Shown here piece after piece: positions 45,390 through 53,689 of a stretch of DNA of 64,000 bases. The position numbers and the translations under genes are program-made. Below the pieces are notes generated by a model, which worked only from the letters and a program-made list of their open reading frames with translations, was not told the DNA's origin and did not search any database. The first letter of the stretch is position 1. Every line of letters starts with the position of its first letter. The DNA comes from Kaistia terrae (GTDB lineage: Bacteria > Pseudomonadota > Alphaproteobacteria > Rhizobiales > Kaistiaceae): assembly GCF_026344005.1 (NCBI RefSeq), contig NZ_JAPKNH010000005.1, forward strand, positions 1 through 64,000, in the 5' to 3' direction.

Positions 45390-46322
45390 GTGCAGGTGAC
45401 CGGAACCCTTGCAAACCGCCAGGAAGGGCGCCCCGCGATCGCGGGGCGCCGACGGCCTGACCTAGGCCGTTCGCTGACCATGACCGGACTGGCCCTGCCG
45501 GCGATCGTGCTCATGGTGGTCGTCAACGCCTATCCGGTCATCTATGCCGGCATCCAGGCGGTCCATGACGGCGACCTGCTCGGCCTGGGCAATTTCGTCG
45601 GTTTCGCCAATTTCCAGGACGCGTTGACGGATCCGCTATTCTGGCGGTCGGCAAGGTTCACGGTCATCTTCAGTCTGTGCGGCGTCTTCGGATCGTGGAT
45701 CATCGGCTTTGCGCTGGCCCTGATGCTGAAGCCCGACTTTGCCGGCAAGAACCTGTTCAAGATATTGCTGCTCCTGCCTTGGATCGTGCCGATCGTCGTC
45801 TCGTCCATGAGCTGGAACTGGCTGACCGCCACGCCTGGCAGCCTGCTGCCGATGCTCGCCGCCGATCTCGGCTTCGGACGGGTGATGTTCCTCGCCGATC
45901 CGACCATGGCGATGATCACGGTCTGCATATTCAAGATCTGGATCAGCTATCCGTTCATGATGATGATGATGTCGGCGGCGCTGGAGGGCATCGAACCGAA
46001 CATCAACGAGGCGGCACGTGTCGACGGCGCCAATGCGCGGCAGCGGCTTCGCTACATTGTCCTGCCGATGACCGCGCGTTCGACCTATATCAGCTGGATC
46101 CTGATGGCGATGTTCTCGGTGAACGATTTCGCCACCATTTACCTTCTGACCGGCGGCGGCCCCGTCAATTCGACCACCTCGCTGATCGTTCTCGCCTATC
46201 GCTCCGTCTTTCAGGATTTCCGGCCCGGGTTCGGCGTCGCAATCTCGTTCCTGATGACGGCTGCCCTGGTGACGATGTCGGTCATCCTGCTGCGTCAGAT
46301 GCGCAAGGCGAACATGCAATGA
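45390..46322 (+). CDS. CUT1 sugar ABC transporter permease (MalF/UgpA type)
   Basis: 310 residues from a GTG at 45390, one base after the binding-protein stop; an ATG at 45480 would cut the N-terminal cytoplasmic part. First transmembrane helix LALPAIVLMVVVNAYPVIYA, then the EAA loop INEAARVDGANARQRLRYI and FSVNDFATIYLLTGGGPVNS near the fifth helix, both standard for the family. Its ATG-overlap partner is the next permease (46319). Confidence 0.88.
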   Translation: MQVTGTLANRQEGRPAIAGRRRPDLGRSLTMTGLALPAIVLMVVVNAYPVIYAGIQAVHDGDLLGLGNFVGFANFQDALTDPLFWRSARFTVIFSLCGVFGSWIIGFALALMLKPDFAGKNLFKILLLLPWIVPIVVSSMSWNWLTATPGSLLPMLAADLGFGRVMFLADPTMAMITVCIFKIWISYPFMMMMMSAALEGIEPNINEAARVDGANARQRLRYIVLPMTARSTYISWILMAMFSVNDFATIYLLTGGGPVNSTTSLIVLAYRSVFQDFRPGFGVAISFLMTAALVTMSVILLRQMRKANMQ

Positions 46323-47164
46323 GCACCACTGCGACGCGACCGCGCAAGCTGGCGCTGGATCCGAGACGGGCAGGGATGGGTCGCACGCTGGCGACGGCCA
46401 TCGTCACGCTGGTCATGCTCGGGCCGATCCTTGTCGTCTTCTGGCTGGCGCTGCGCCCGCGCCTCTACACCGACATCACCGGGCCGACACTGGAGACTTT
46501 CGTCTATATCTTTGCCGAGACGGATATCCTGCTCTGGTTGAAGAACAGCGCCATGGTCTCGACTTTGGCGACCATCATCTCGGTCATCGTCGCCGCCCCC
46601 GCCGGATATGTGCTGTCGCGCGGGCGGGGCGGCGCCGTCTCGGCCTATTCGCTCTTCATCTTCGTGCTGCAGAGCTTCCCGGTCGTCGTGTTCGTCATCC
46701 CGCTCTTCATCATGTTCGCCTCGGTGGGACTGGTGGATTCGCTCAGTGGCGTGGCGATCATCTATGTCGCTTCCTCGGTTGCCGTCGCCTGCTGGATGAT
46801 GTCGGCTTATTTCGACACGATCCCGGTGACGCTTGAGGAGGCGGCCTGGATCGACGGCTGTTCCGTCTTTGGCGGCTTCGTCCGCATCGTGCTCCGGAAC
46901 TCGCTGCCCGGCGTGCTTTCGACGGCGATCTACGCCTTCCTGCTCGCCTGGAACGACTATCTGGTCGCGCTGGTATTCCTGCGCTCCGACGACCGCTTCA
47001 CGCTGCCGATCGGCCTCCAGACCTTCTTCCAGCAGAACCAGACCGACTGGGGACCGGTGATGGCCTGCGCGGTGGTGATGCTGACGCCGCCGGTGCTGAT
47101 CTTCGCCCTGCTCAACCGCTTCTTCAGTATCGGTGGAATTGGCGGGGCACTCGCTGGCAAGTAG
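46319..47164 (+). CDS. CUT1 sugar ABC transporter permease (MalG/UgpE type)
   Basis: 281 residues; the ATG overlaps the previous stop. Six helices, with FVYIFAETDILLWLKNSAMV, the EAA loop LEEAAWIDGCSVFGGFVRIV and a late AFLLAWNDYLVALVFL that fit the second permease of the pair. Last gene of this operon. No CUT1 ATPase (MalK/UgpC) lies in the operon, so an ATPase from elsewhere must energise it. Confidence 0.9.
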   Translation: MSTTATRPRKLALDPRRAGMGRTLATAIVTLVMLGPILVVFWLALRPRLYTDITGPTLETFVYIFAETDILLWLKNSAMVSTLATIISVIVAAPAGYVLSRGRGGAVSAYSLFIFVLQSFPVVVFVIPLFIMFASVGLVDSLSGVAIIYVASSVAVACWMMSAYFDTIPVTLEEAAWIDGCSVFGGFVRIVLRNSLPGVLSTAIYAFLLAWNDYLVALVFLRSDDRFTLPIGLQTFFQQNQTDWGPVMACAVVMLTPPVLIFALLNRFFSIGGIGGALAGK

Positions 47165-47214
47165 CGGGGATCGTGCTGCCGGTATCGCGAGTCGAGCGCA
47201 GCCATAGTCCATGC

Positions 47215-47245
47215 TTCGAGCTGCCCTGTTCCGGGGCAGCTCGAA
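47215..47245. terminator. Hairpin between convergent sugar operons
   Basis: 12-base perfect arms TTCGAGCTGCCC and GGGCAGCTCGAA with a 7-base loop lie 51 bases after the + strand permease stop and 47 bases before the end of the minus-strand isomerase gene. Both strands would form the same stem, so it may serve both operons, although the T tails are weak. Confidence 0.6.
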
Positions 47246-47291
47246 CATCTTGGATCACGAAGCGGCGGTGCCGTATGGAGGGTGTCGCCGA

Positions 47292-48047
47292 TCAGGCGAG
47301 TACGGCAGCGAGGCTTTCGACCGTATCGCGGGTCGGTTTGTATTCGAGGCCGACCAGGCCCTTGTAGCCATTCGCCTCCAGCCAGGCGACACGCGCCTGC
47401 CAGTCGAGCTTGCCGGTGCCGGGCTCGTGGCGGCCCGGCGCATCGGCGAGATGCGCATGCGCGATGCGGTCCACGCGACCGGCAAGCACCTCGGCGATGT
47501 CCTCGTCCATGACGGCCGAATGATAGATGTCGTAGAGGATCTTGATCTCGGGCCGGCCGACCTCGTCGATGATGTCGAGCCCTTCCTTGGTCGAAGGCAG
47601 GAAATAGCCGACATGGTCGACGAGCGTGTTAAGCGGCTCGACGGCCAACACAATGCCGGTTCCCTTGAGGATATCGGCCGCCTTCTTCAGCGCCTCGACC
47701 AGTGCCTTGCGCTGCTCCTCGCGGGTGCGGCCCGGCAGGTCCGAGCCCGCCTGGACGATCAGCACCTTGGCGCCGAGGCGCTTGGCAACGGCGATCGAGC
47801 CGGGCAGGCCGGCGAGGAACGCCTCGTGCTGGGCCGGGTCGGTCAGCGGCACCATCGGTTCCGCGCAGAATCCGGCGACCGGCAGGCCGGTCTCCTTCAG
47901 CGCCGCCTCAATGGCGTCGATGTCCTTGTTGCCGAAGAGCCAGAATTCCACGGCGGACAGGCCCGCCTTCCTGGCGAGGCGGATACGGTCGGCGAAATCG
48001 GGCGCTTCGGCGGCGAAGAGCCATTCGAGACAGGCGGAATACTGCAT
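47292..48047 (-). CDS. Hydroxypyruvate isomerase-like TIM-barrel enzyme
   Basis: 251 residues from the ATG at 48047. Barrel landmarks of the Hyi family: GLSAVEFWLFGNKD, ALKKAADILKGTGIVLAVEP, LYDIYHSAVMDED, HAHLADAPGRHEPG and VGLEYKPT, carrying the metal ligands Glu, Asp, His and Glu. It isomerises small keto/aldo acids or keto-sugars; which one is open. Last gene of the LacI-controlled operon from 52.2 kb. Confidence 0.85.
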   Translation of the reverse strand: MQYSACLEWLFAAEAPDFADRIRLARKAGLSAVEFWLFGNKDIDAIEAALKETGLPVAGFCAEPMVPLTDPAQHEAFLAGLPGSIAVAKRLGAKVLIVQAGSDLPGRTREEQRKALVEALKKAADILKGTGIVLAVEPLNTLVDHVGYFLPSTKEGLDIIDEVGRPEIKILYDIYHSAVMDEDIAEVLAGRVDRIAHAHLADAPGRHEPGTGKLDWQARVAWLEANGYKGLVGLEYKPTRDTVESLAAVLA

Positions 48048-48069
48048 GGCGAAGTCGGGTCCTTCGGGA

Positions 48070-49113
48070 TCAGGAGCGATAGTCGATGAGAACCTGCATG
48101 ACCTCGGGCGAGCCCTGGTCCAGCAACTGGTAGCCGCGCGCGGCATCCTGCAGGGGGACGCGATGGGTGACGAAGCCCTTGAGATCGGCGGAATAGGCGG
48201 TCAGGAACTCGCGCGCAATCTGCGCCCGGCGCGGCACTGACCATAGCGGGCCGAGGAACGGGTTGACCGACCCGACCTGCGACGAGACGATGCGCGGCCG
48301 GTTGTGGTGGAACTCGCCGGAGAGGCTCAGGCTCTCGAACGTGCCGCCATACCAGGACATGGCGACGACCAGGCCATTGAAGCCGACCGTGCGGATTGCC
48401 TCGTTGAGGGCAGGGGCGGCGCCGGAGACTTCGATGACGGCGTCGGCGCCGCGGCCCTCTGTCAGTTCGCGCACCCGTTCCGCCACCTTGTCCTCGCCCG
48501 GGTGCAGGACATGATCGGCGCCGCCCTTCAGGGCGAGATCGCGCCGCAGGTCGATGCCGTCGACGCCAATGATGGTGCGGGCACCGCCCCGCTTCAGAAG
48601 GCGGGTGACGATCTGGCCGATGACGCCGAGGCCGGACACGACGACGTCGGCGCCGAGCGGAAGGTTGGCGTCGAGCACGCCGTTATAGGCGGTGTTGAGG
48701 TTGGAGAAGAAGACGCCGAGTTCCGCGTCGTCGAGATCGCCCAGCGGGATCACCGCCTTGGCATTCAGCACGGCGTGGCGGCCATGCGGCGCGTAGGCGT
48801 AGACGAGGTCGCCGACCTTGACGCCCGTGGTCGCGGCCCCGGCCTCGGCGATCCGGCCGACCATGGCGTAGCCATAGCGCGCCGGCCAGTTCCAGTCGGC
48901 ACCGCCGTCGAGGAACAGCCGCGTCTTCGGATCCATGTGCTGGCGCCATTGCGGAGCGAGGCCGCGAAACACGTTCAGTTCGGTGCCAGCGCTGATGCCG
49001 GAGACGAGCGCCTCGATGACGACGTCCTCGGGACCGGCCGCCCGCAGTGGTTCATCCTCGATCGTCAGGCTGCGGGGGCCGTTGAAGTAGAGCGAACGCG
49101 TCATGGCGCCCAT
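48070..49113 (-). CDS. MDR-family (zinc-type alcohol dehydrogenase-like) dehydrogenase
   Basis: 347 residues. GroES-like N-terminal domain with SGISAGTELNVFRG, and a Rossmann half with VVVSGLGVIGQIVTRLL. The usual catalytic Cys and His zinc ligands of alcohol dehydrogenases (GHE region) are not present: the corresponding stretch is YGYAMVGRI, so this is one of the zinc-poor sugar/polyol-type members, close to the group annotated as bacteriochlorophyllide or L-threonine-like dehydrogenases. Most likely oxidises the sugar alcohol or sugar brought in by the transporter above it. Confidence 0.8.
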   Translation of the reverse strand: MGAMTRSLYFNGPRSLTIEDEPLRAAGPEDVVIEALVSGISAGTELNVFRGLAPQWRQHMDPKTRLFLDGGADWNWPARYGYAMVGRIAEAGAATTGVKVGDLVYAYAPHGRHAVLNAKAVIPLGDLDDAELGVFFSNLNTAYNGVLDANLPLGADVVVSGLGVIGQIVTRLLKRGGARTIIGVDGIDLRRDLALKGGADHVLHPGEDKVAERVRELTEGRGADAVIEVSGAAPALNEAIRTVGFNGLVVAMSWYGGTFESLSLSGEFHHNRPRIVSSQVGSVNPFLGPLWSVPRRAQIAREFLTAYSADLKGFVTHRVPLQDAARGYQLLDQGSPEVMQVLIDYRS

Positions 49114-49117
49114 GGCA

Positions 49118-49945
49118 TTATCCTTTCACGCCGCCGGCTAGGAGGCCGCCGACCAATTGCTTGCGGAAGATCAGGAAGAGCAGGATGGCCGGCAGGGCGA
49201 TGATCGTGCCGCCGGCCATGACCTGGCCCCAGGAGAAGGAATAGGGATCGAACAGCCCCTGCAGGGCGAGCGGCAGCGTCTTGACGTCGGCCTTCGAGAT
49301 CAGCGCCAGCGCCATCAGGTATTCGCCCCAGGAAAGGACGAAGGCGAAGGTGCCGACCGCGATGATGGCGGGCCGGATCAGCGGGATGACGATGCGCGTC
49401 AGCGCGCCGACCCGCGAGCAGCCGTCGATCATCGCGGCTTCCTCGAGCTCCTTCGGGATGGCGTCGATATAGCCCTTGAGCATCCAGACGGCGATCGGCA
49501 TGCCGAGCGCCAGATGGGTGAAGATCAGCGCCGTCAGCGTGTTGGTGAGGCCGAGCTGGCGCACGATGACGACCAGCGGCACCAGCACGGCAAGGCTCGG
49601 CAGCATCTGCGTGCCGAGGATCAGCAGGCCGAAGAAATCGCGGCCGTGAAAGCGGAAGCGGCTCAATGCATAGGCTGCCGGCAAGGCCAGAGCCGTGGTG
49701 ATGATCGCGACGACGATGCCGACGATCAGGCTGTTCTTGAGCGCGATCAGGAACGGCTTCTTGGCGAGGATCGCCTCGTAATGCACGAAGGTGAGACGCT
49801 GCGGCCAAAGCCCGCCGCCGGTGATGTCCGTCTCCGGCCGGACGGAGGCGACGAACACCCACAGGATCGGAACCAGCAGCAGGAACAGCACGACGAGCGT
49901 GACCGCATCGAGGCCGGCTTCGCGGAGCGGTGAGGTGCGGCGCAT
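49118..49945 (-). CDS. CUT1 sugar ABC transporter permease (MalG type)
   Basis: 275 residues, six helices, EAA loop PKELEEAAMIDGCSRVGALT, and a VLSWGEYLMALALIS segment in the place of the family's FAWNDF motif. Its start shares one base with the stop of the MalF-type gene (TGATG). Second half of the permease pair of this LacI-controlled operon. Confidence 0.9.
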   Translation of the reverse strand: MRRTSPLREAGLDAVTLVVLFLLLVPILWVFVASVRPETDITGGGLWPQRLTFVHYEAILAKKPFLIALKNSLIVGIVVAIITTALALPAAYALSRFRFHGRDFFGLLILGTQMLPSLAVLVPLVVIVRQLGLTNTLTALIFTHLALGMPIAVWMLKGYIDAIPKELEEAAMIDGCSRVGALTRIVIPLIRPAIIAVGTFAFVLSWGEYLMALALISKADVKTLPLALQGLFDPYSFSWGQVMAGGTIIALPAILLFLIFRKQLVGGLLAGGVKG

Positions 49946-50877
49946 CAGTCGATCCTCCGGGCGCGGAGCGCGAACATCGAGGCTGCGAACAGCAGGACGA
50001 GCATGACGATGCTGATCGCGGCGGCGTAGGCGGGTCGCAGGTCGAGGAAGACCGCCTTGTACATGGCGATGCCGACGATCGTGGTCGCATCCTGGGGGCC
50101 GCCCTTGGTCATGATCCAGGGCAGGTCGAACGAGTAGAAGGCGAGGATGCCGAGCACCAGGCCGACGGTGACGACGGTGTTCTGGATCGAGGGCACGGTG
50201 ATATGCCAGAAGCGCGACCAGGCGCCGGCGCCATCGACTTCGGCTGCCTCGTAAAGTTCATCCGGGATGGATTTCAGCGCGGCGAGAAGCGCGATCACCA
50301 GGAAGGGCGTGCCCTTCCAGCCGGAGATGAAGATGATCGTCGCGAAGGCCAGGACAGGATCGTTCAGGACGGAGCTGTCGCCGGCGATGCCGATCAGGTG
50401 CAGGAAGGAATGGATGGGGCCGACATCGCTGTCGAGCAGGAAGCGCCAGCCGAAGCCGAGCACGATGAAGGGCGTCACCCAGGGCAGCAGGATCAGCGCC
50501 GAGGCCGTGCGGGCGATTGCGGTTTCGCGGTTGAGAAGCAGCGCGATCGGCATGGCGAGCAGGAGCTCGACGAAGACGGTGCCGAGCGTCCAGATCCAGG
50601 TCCGCCCGAAGGATGCCCAGAGCTGGGTGTCCTGCAGCAGCGCGCGGTAGTTGATCAGGCCGCCCCATTTGGGCTGGGGCTGCCGCAGCATGTACCATTC
50701 CTGCAGCGACAGCCAGAAAGCGTAGCAGAGCGGAACGATGGCGATGGCGAAGGCCACGAAGACGGCCGGGCCGATCATGCCATAGGGCAGCCAGCGATCC
50801 GGCAGGAGGGAGCGGCCAGGAGAGCGAGACGCCGCCCTGGCCACGGTGACGGTTTCCTGGCGTGCTGCCATGTCCAT
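49945..50877 (-). CDS. CUT1 sugar ABC transporter permease (MalF type)
   Basis: 310 residues. An N-terminal helix FVAFAIAIVPLCYAFWLSLQ, EAA loop PDELYEAAEVDGAGAWSRFW, and a late FDLPWIMTKGGPQDAT. Partner of the preceding-listed MalG-type permease; together they form the channel for the binding protein of 52.2 kb. No ATPase follows in the operon. Confidence 0.9.
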   Translation of the reverse strand: MDMAARQETVTVARAASRSPGRSLLPDRWLPYGMIGPAVFVAFAIAIVPLCYAFWLSLQEWYMLRQPQPKWGGLINYRALLQDTQLWASFGRTWIWTLGTVFVELLLAMPIALLLNRETAIARTASALILLPWVTPFIVLGFGWRFLLDSDVGPIHSFLHLIGIAGDSSVLNDPVLAFATIIFISGWKGTPFLVIALLAALKSIPDELYEAAEVDGAGAWSRFWHITVPSIQNTVVTVGLVLGILAFYSFDLPWIMTKGGPQDATTIVGIAMYKAVFLDLRPAYAAAISIVMLVLLFAASMFALRARRID

Positions 50878-50892
50878 GCTCTGCTCGAAGGC

Positions 50893-52164
50893 CTAGCGAG
50901 CCAGGACTTCGTTGATGGTGGTGCAGAGCTGCGCCGTCGCCTGGTCGGTCGTCTGCTGGCCAAGGGCGACGGCCTGCACCGCCTTCTGGATCGTGTCGAC
51001 CTCAAGCTGTCCCATCTGCGGGATCGCCTCGCTCGGATACTGATAGGCGCGGGCGTCCTGCAGCTGCTCGACGAACAGCGGATAGGGGAACGCCGTCCAC
51101 GGCTCGCCCTTCGCCAGCGAGACGCTGCCGGGGATGAAGCCGCCTTCGGTCGCGAGCGTCTTCAGGGCGTCGCCATGGGTCGCATAGAGGATCCACTTGG
51201 CAGCGGCTTCCTTGTTCTCGGACGCATCCCAGAGCACCAGAGGCCAGCCGCCGAGGAAGCCGGAGCGGTTCTTCGGGCCTGCCGGCACCTTGGCGATCGC
51301 CACCTGGTCGAGGAAGGCGGCCTTGTCGTTCTGCAGGTCCTTGTAGAGGCCGGCATCCGACAGGATCATGGCGAACTTGCCATCGCGGAAGCCCTTGCGG
51401 AACGTGTCGCCGCTCATGCTCGGGGCGTCGGGATGGGTCGCCTTGTTCTTGTAGACGCTGACATAGGTATCGAGCGCCGACTTGAACTCCGGCGTGTCGA
51501 AGCCGCACTTTCCGTCGTCGCCGATCATGCGGGCGCCATAACCGAGATAGGCGCTCATGAAGTTCTGCACGGTGAAATAGTCGAGGCTCATCGAGAGCGC
51601 CGCGCCATAGGTGCCGTCCTTGGTCAGCTTGGTCGCGTCGGTCGCGAAATCCGCCCAGGTCTGCGGCGGCTTCTCCGGATCGAGACCAGCATCCTTGAAC
51701 AGGTCCTTGCGGTAGTAGAGCGCGCGCGTCTCGACATTGACCGGCGACGCCCACCACTTGCCCGCAAGGTTGTAATAGCCCTTGTCGCCAGGCCAGACGT
51801 CCGCGGCAACGTTGGTGCCGTGCTCCTTGTCATAGGCGGCAAAGTATTCGTCGAGCGGGGCGAGCGCACCGGCCGACTGGAACTGCGCCACGACATTGTT
51901 GCCGAGCATGGAGACATCCGGCAGGCCGCCGGCCGAGAGCGCGCTGACGAGGCGCTGCTGCTGCTCGGACCAGGGCACGATCTCCATGTTGATCTTGATG
52001 TCGGGATTGGCCTTCTCGAACGAGGCGATGGCGCCGTTCCAGGCGGCGATATCCGCGTCGCGGGTCGAGAACTGCCAGAAATTGACGGTCGTTTCCGCCA
52101 GTGCGGGGGCGGTGAAGAAGCCGGCTGCGATGGTGGTCGCGGCCAATAGTGCGGTGATGCGCAT
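50893..52164 (-). CDS. CUT1 sugar-binding protein (family 1)
   Basis: 423 residues with a Sec-type signal (ITALLAATTIAAGFFTAPALA|ETT). SBP_bac_1 landmarks: VNFWQFSTRDADIAAW, FEKANPDIKINMEIVPW, GLPDVSMLGNNVVAQF, NVETRALYYRKDLFKDAGL and PPQTWADF. Two cysteines (CGFD and LCTTI) may form a disulphide. It is the first gene of the operon and lies behind a LacI-type operator at 52281-52298. Confidence 0.9.
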   Translation of the reverse strand: MRITALLAATTIAAGFFTAPALAETTVNFWQFSTRDADIAAWNGAIASFEKANPDIKINMEIVPWSEQQQRLVSALSAGGLPDVSMLGNNVVAQFQSAGALAPLDEYFAAYDKEHGTNVAADVWPGDKGYYNLAGKWWASPVNVETRALYYRKDLFKDAGLDPEKPPQTWADFATDATKLTKDGTYGAALSMSLDYFTVQNFMSAYLGYGARMIGDDGKCGFDTPEFKSALDTYVSVYKNKATHPDAPSMSGDTFRKGFRDGKFAMILSDAGLYKDLQNDKAAFLDQVAIAKVPAGPKNRSGFLGGWPLVLWDASENKEAAAKWILYATHGDALKTLATEGGFIPGSVSLAKGEPWTAFPYPLFVEQLQDARAYQYPSEAIPQMGQLEVDTIQKAVQAVALGQQTTDQATAQLCTTINEVLAR

Positions 52165-52280
52165 GGTAACCCTCCCGAATCATGGCTCTCCCGTCCTTCG
52201 AACGGTGGCCGGCGTTTCCTCTTGTCTTTCGAGCCCGTCTTATGCGGGTTTGTCGGCAACGAATTTATCTCGATACCGCA

Positions 52281-52298
52281 TGTGTCATCGATAACACA
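52281..52298. promoter_or_regulatory. LacI-type operator upstream of the CUT1 operon
   Basis: TGTGTCATCGATAACACA is an 18-base near-perfect palindrome (8 of 9 pairs). It lies in the 166-base spacer between the binding-protein gene and the LacI-family regulator gene upstream of it, so this is probably the regulator's site. A weaker relative (GTCAAATCGTTAAC) follows at 52301-52314. Confidence 0.65.
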
Positions 52299-52330
52299 TC
52301 GTCAAATCGTTAACATCAGGCGCGGTTTTG

Positions 52331-53404
52331 TCAATTGCCGTCAGAGAGGGACTTTAGGTGCGGTGCGGCACCAGCCGACCGGCGCACGACCAGCCGGGTC
52401 GGCAAAACGGTGGTCATCGCAACGGTTCTGCCTTCGATCGCGTCGAGTGCAGTGCGAAATCCGAGCCGCCCGAGATCTTCCATCGGCTGTGCCACGGTGG
52501 TCAGTTGCGGCGCCAGGTTTGCCGCCAGCGTGTCGTCGAAGCCGATGATCGACAGGTCCTGCGGCACGCGGAGGCCTTCCTCATAGATGCCCTGCAGGGC
52601 GCCGGCGGCGAGGATATCGCAGGTGGCAAAGATCGCCGTCGGGCGTTCGGGCAGCGCCAGCAGCGCCTTCACATGACGATAGCCTTCGATGCCGGAACCG
52701 CCATCCTCGATATGGTAATAGCGCCCGAGCCGGATCAGGTTTTCGTCGATGGGGATGCTGGCCTGGCGCAGGCCCTCGCGGTAGCCGGCGAGGCGCTCTT
52801 CCTCGACGCTGGTGAAGTGCCGGTCGCCGCGGTTGATCAGGTCCGGATCGCCGCCGATGAAGGCGATGCGCCGGTGGCCGAACTGGACGAGATGGGCGAT
52901 GGCTTCCAGCGCGCCGGAGAGATTGTCGACCCGGATCGACGGCGCCTCGATCGTTGCCGCGCGCTCCAGCTGGATGACCGGAATGGCGGCTTCCGTCAGC
53001 AACTGGACATTGTGGCGATCGATCGCGTTGGTGAAAAGCACGGCATCGACGCGACGCTCGATGAAGCGCTCGACGCCGAGGCGTTCGCGTTCGGCGCTGC
53101 CATTATGGTTGAACAGGAAGGTCTTGTAGCCTTCGGCCAGCGCTTCTTCCTCGGCCCAGTGCGCGACATTGACGAAGAAGGGATTGGCCGTGATGGCGGT
53201 CAGCATGTGGCCGACTGTAAAGCTTCGCTGCTGGCGAAGTCCGCGCGCCACCGCGTTGGGCCGGTATCCCGTCGCCTTGATGGCGGCCTCGACCCGGCTG
53301 CGGGCGACGTCCGAGACATAGCCCTTGGCTTTCAGCACCCGGGCCACGGTCGCCGTCGATACACCTGCGCGTTGAGCGACTTCCAGCAGCGTCGAGGGCT
53401 TCAT
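52331..53404 (-). CDS. LacI-family transcriptional regulator of the second CUT1 operon
   Basis: 357 residues from the ATG at 53404; the longer reading to 53533 has no start signal. HTH STLLEVAQRAGVSTATVARV with hinge YRPNAVARGLRQQ. Effector domain with FTVGHMLTAITANPFFVNVA, RRVDAVLFTNAID, GHRRIAFIGGDPDLIN and VPQDLSIIGFDDTLA. It is just upstream of the sugar operon in the same direction and likely controls it through the 52281 palindrome. Confidence 0.9.
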   Translation of the reverse strand: MKPSTLLEVAQRAGVSTATVARVLKAKGYVSDVARSRVEAAIKATGYRPNAVARGLRQQRSFTVGHMLTAITANPFFVNVAHWAEEEALAEGYKTFLFNHNGSAERERLGVERFIERRVDAVLFTNAIDRHNVQLLTEAAIPVIQLERAATIEAPSIRVDNLSGALEAIAHLVQFGHRRIAFIGGDPDLINRGDRHFTSVEEERLAGYREGLRQASIPIDENLIRLGRYYHIEDGGSGIEGYRHVKALLALPERPTAIFATCDILAAGALQGIYEEGLRVPQDLSIIGFDDTLAANLAPQLTTVAQPMEDLGRLGFRTALDAIEGRTVAMTTVLPTRLVVRRSAGAAPHLKSLSDGN

Positions 53405-53655
53405 TCCAGCACTCCATCCCTCCGAATGGCTGTAGCGATTGAATATTGCCGAGGCAAGGCGGCTGATCGGCAAAGGGACAGACGTCCGACCACTTCGGGC
53501 GAACAACCTATTGTGCTCGGCCACCATGAACACTCCAGCTGGTCTTTATGACTCCCGAGGATTTGGGTGGGGTTTGACGCGTCGGATTGCTCGCCCTGAC
53601 ACTCGGTGATGATGCCGGCGACGTGCTAAGGCATTACCCTGGACCACCTCATGGG

Positions 53656-53678
53656 GGCCGGCCACTCGCCGGCCTTTT
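53656..53678 (+). terminator. Rho-independent-type hairpin with T run
   Basis: Stem GGCCGGC/GCCGGCC with a 5-base loop and TTTT directly after, reading on the plus strand. No plus-strand gene ends here, so its use is unclear; on the minus strand it follows the stop of the ROK gene and could help stop that transcript. Confidence 0.5.
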
Positions 53679-53689
53679 ACTCCGCTTGT

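Noticed and set aside
49930-52149. Long plus-strand open frame of 739 codons over the CUT1 operon
   Set aside because: It is the antisense shadow of the permease and binding-protein genes, rich in Asp, Arg and Glu with no recognisable domain.
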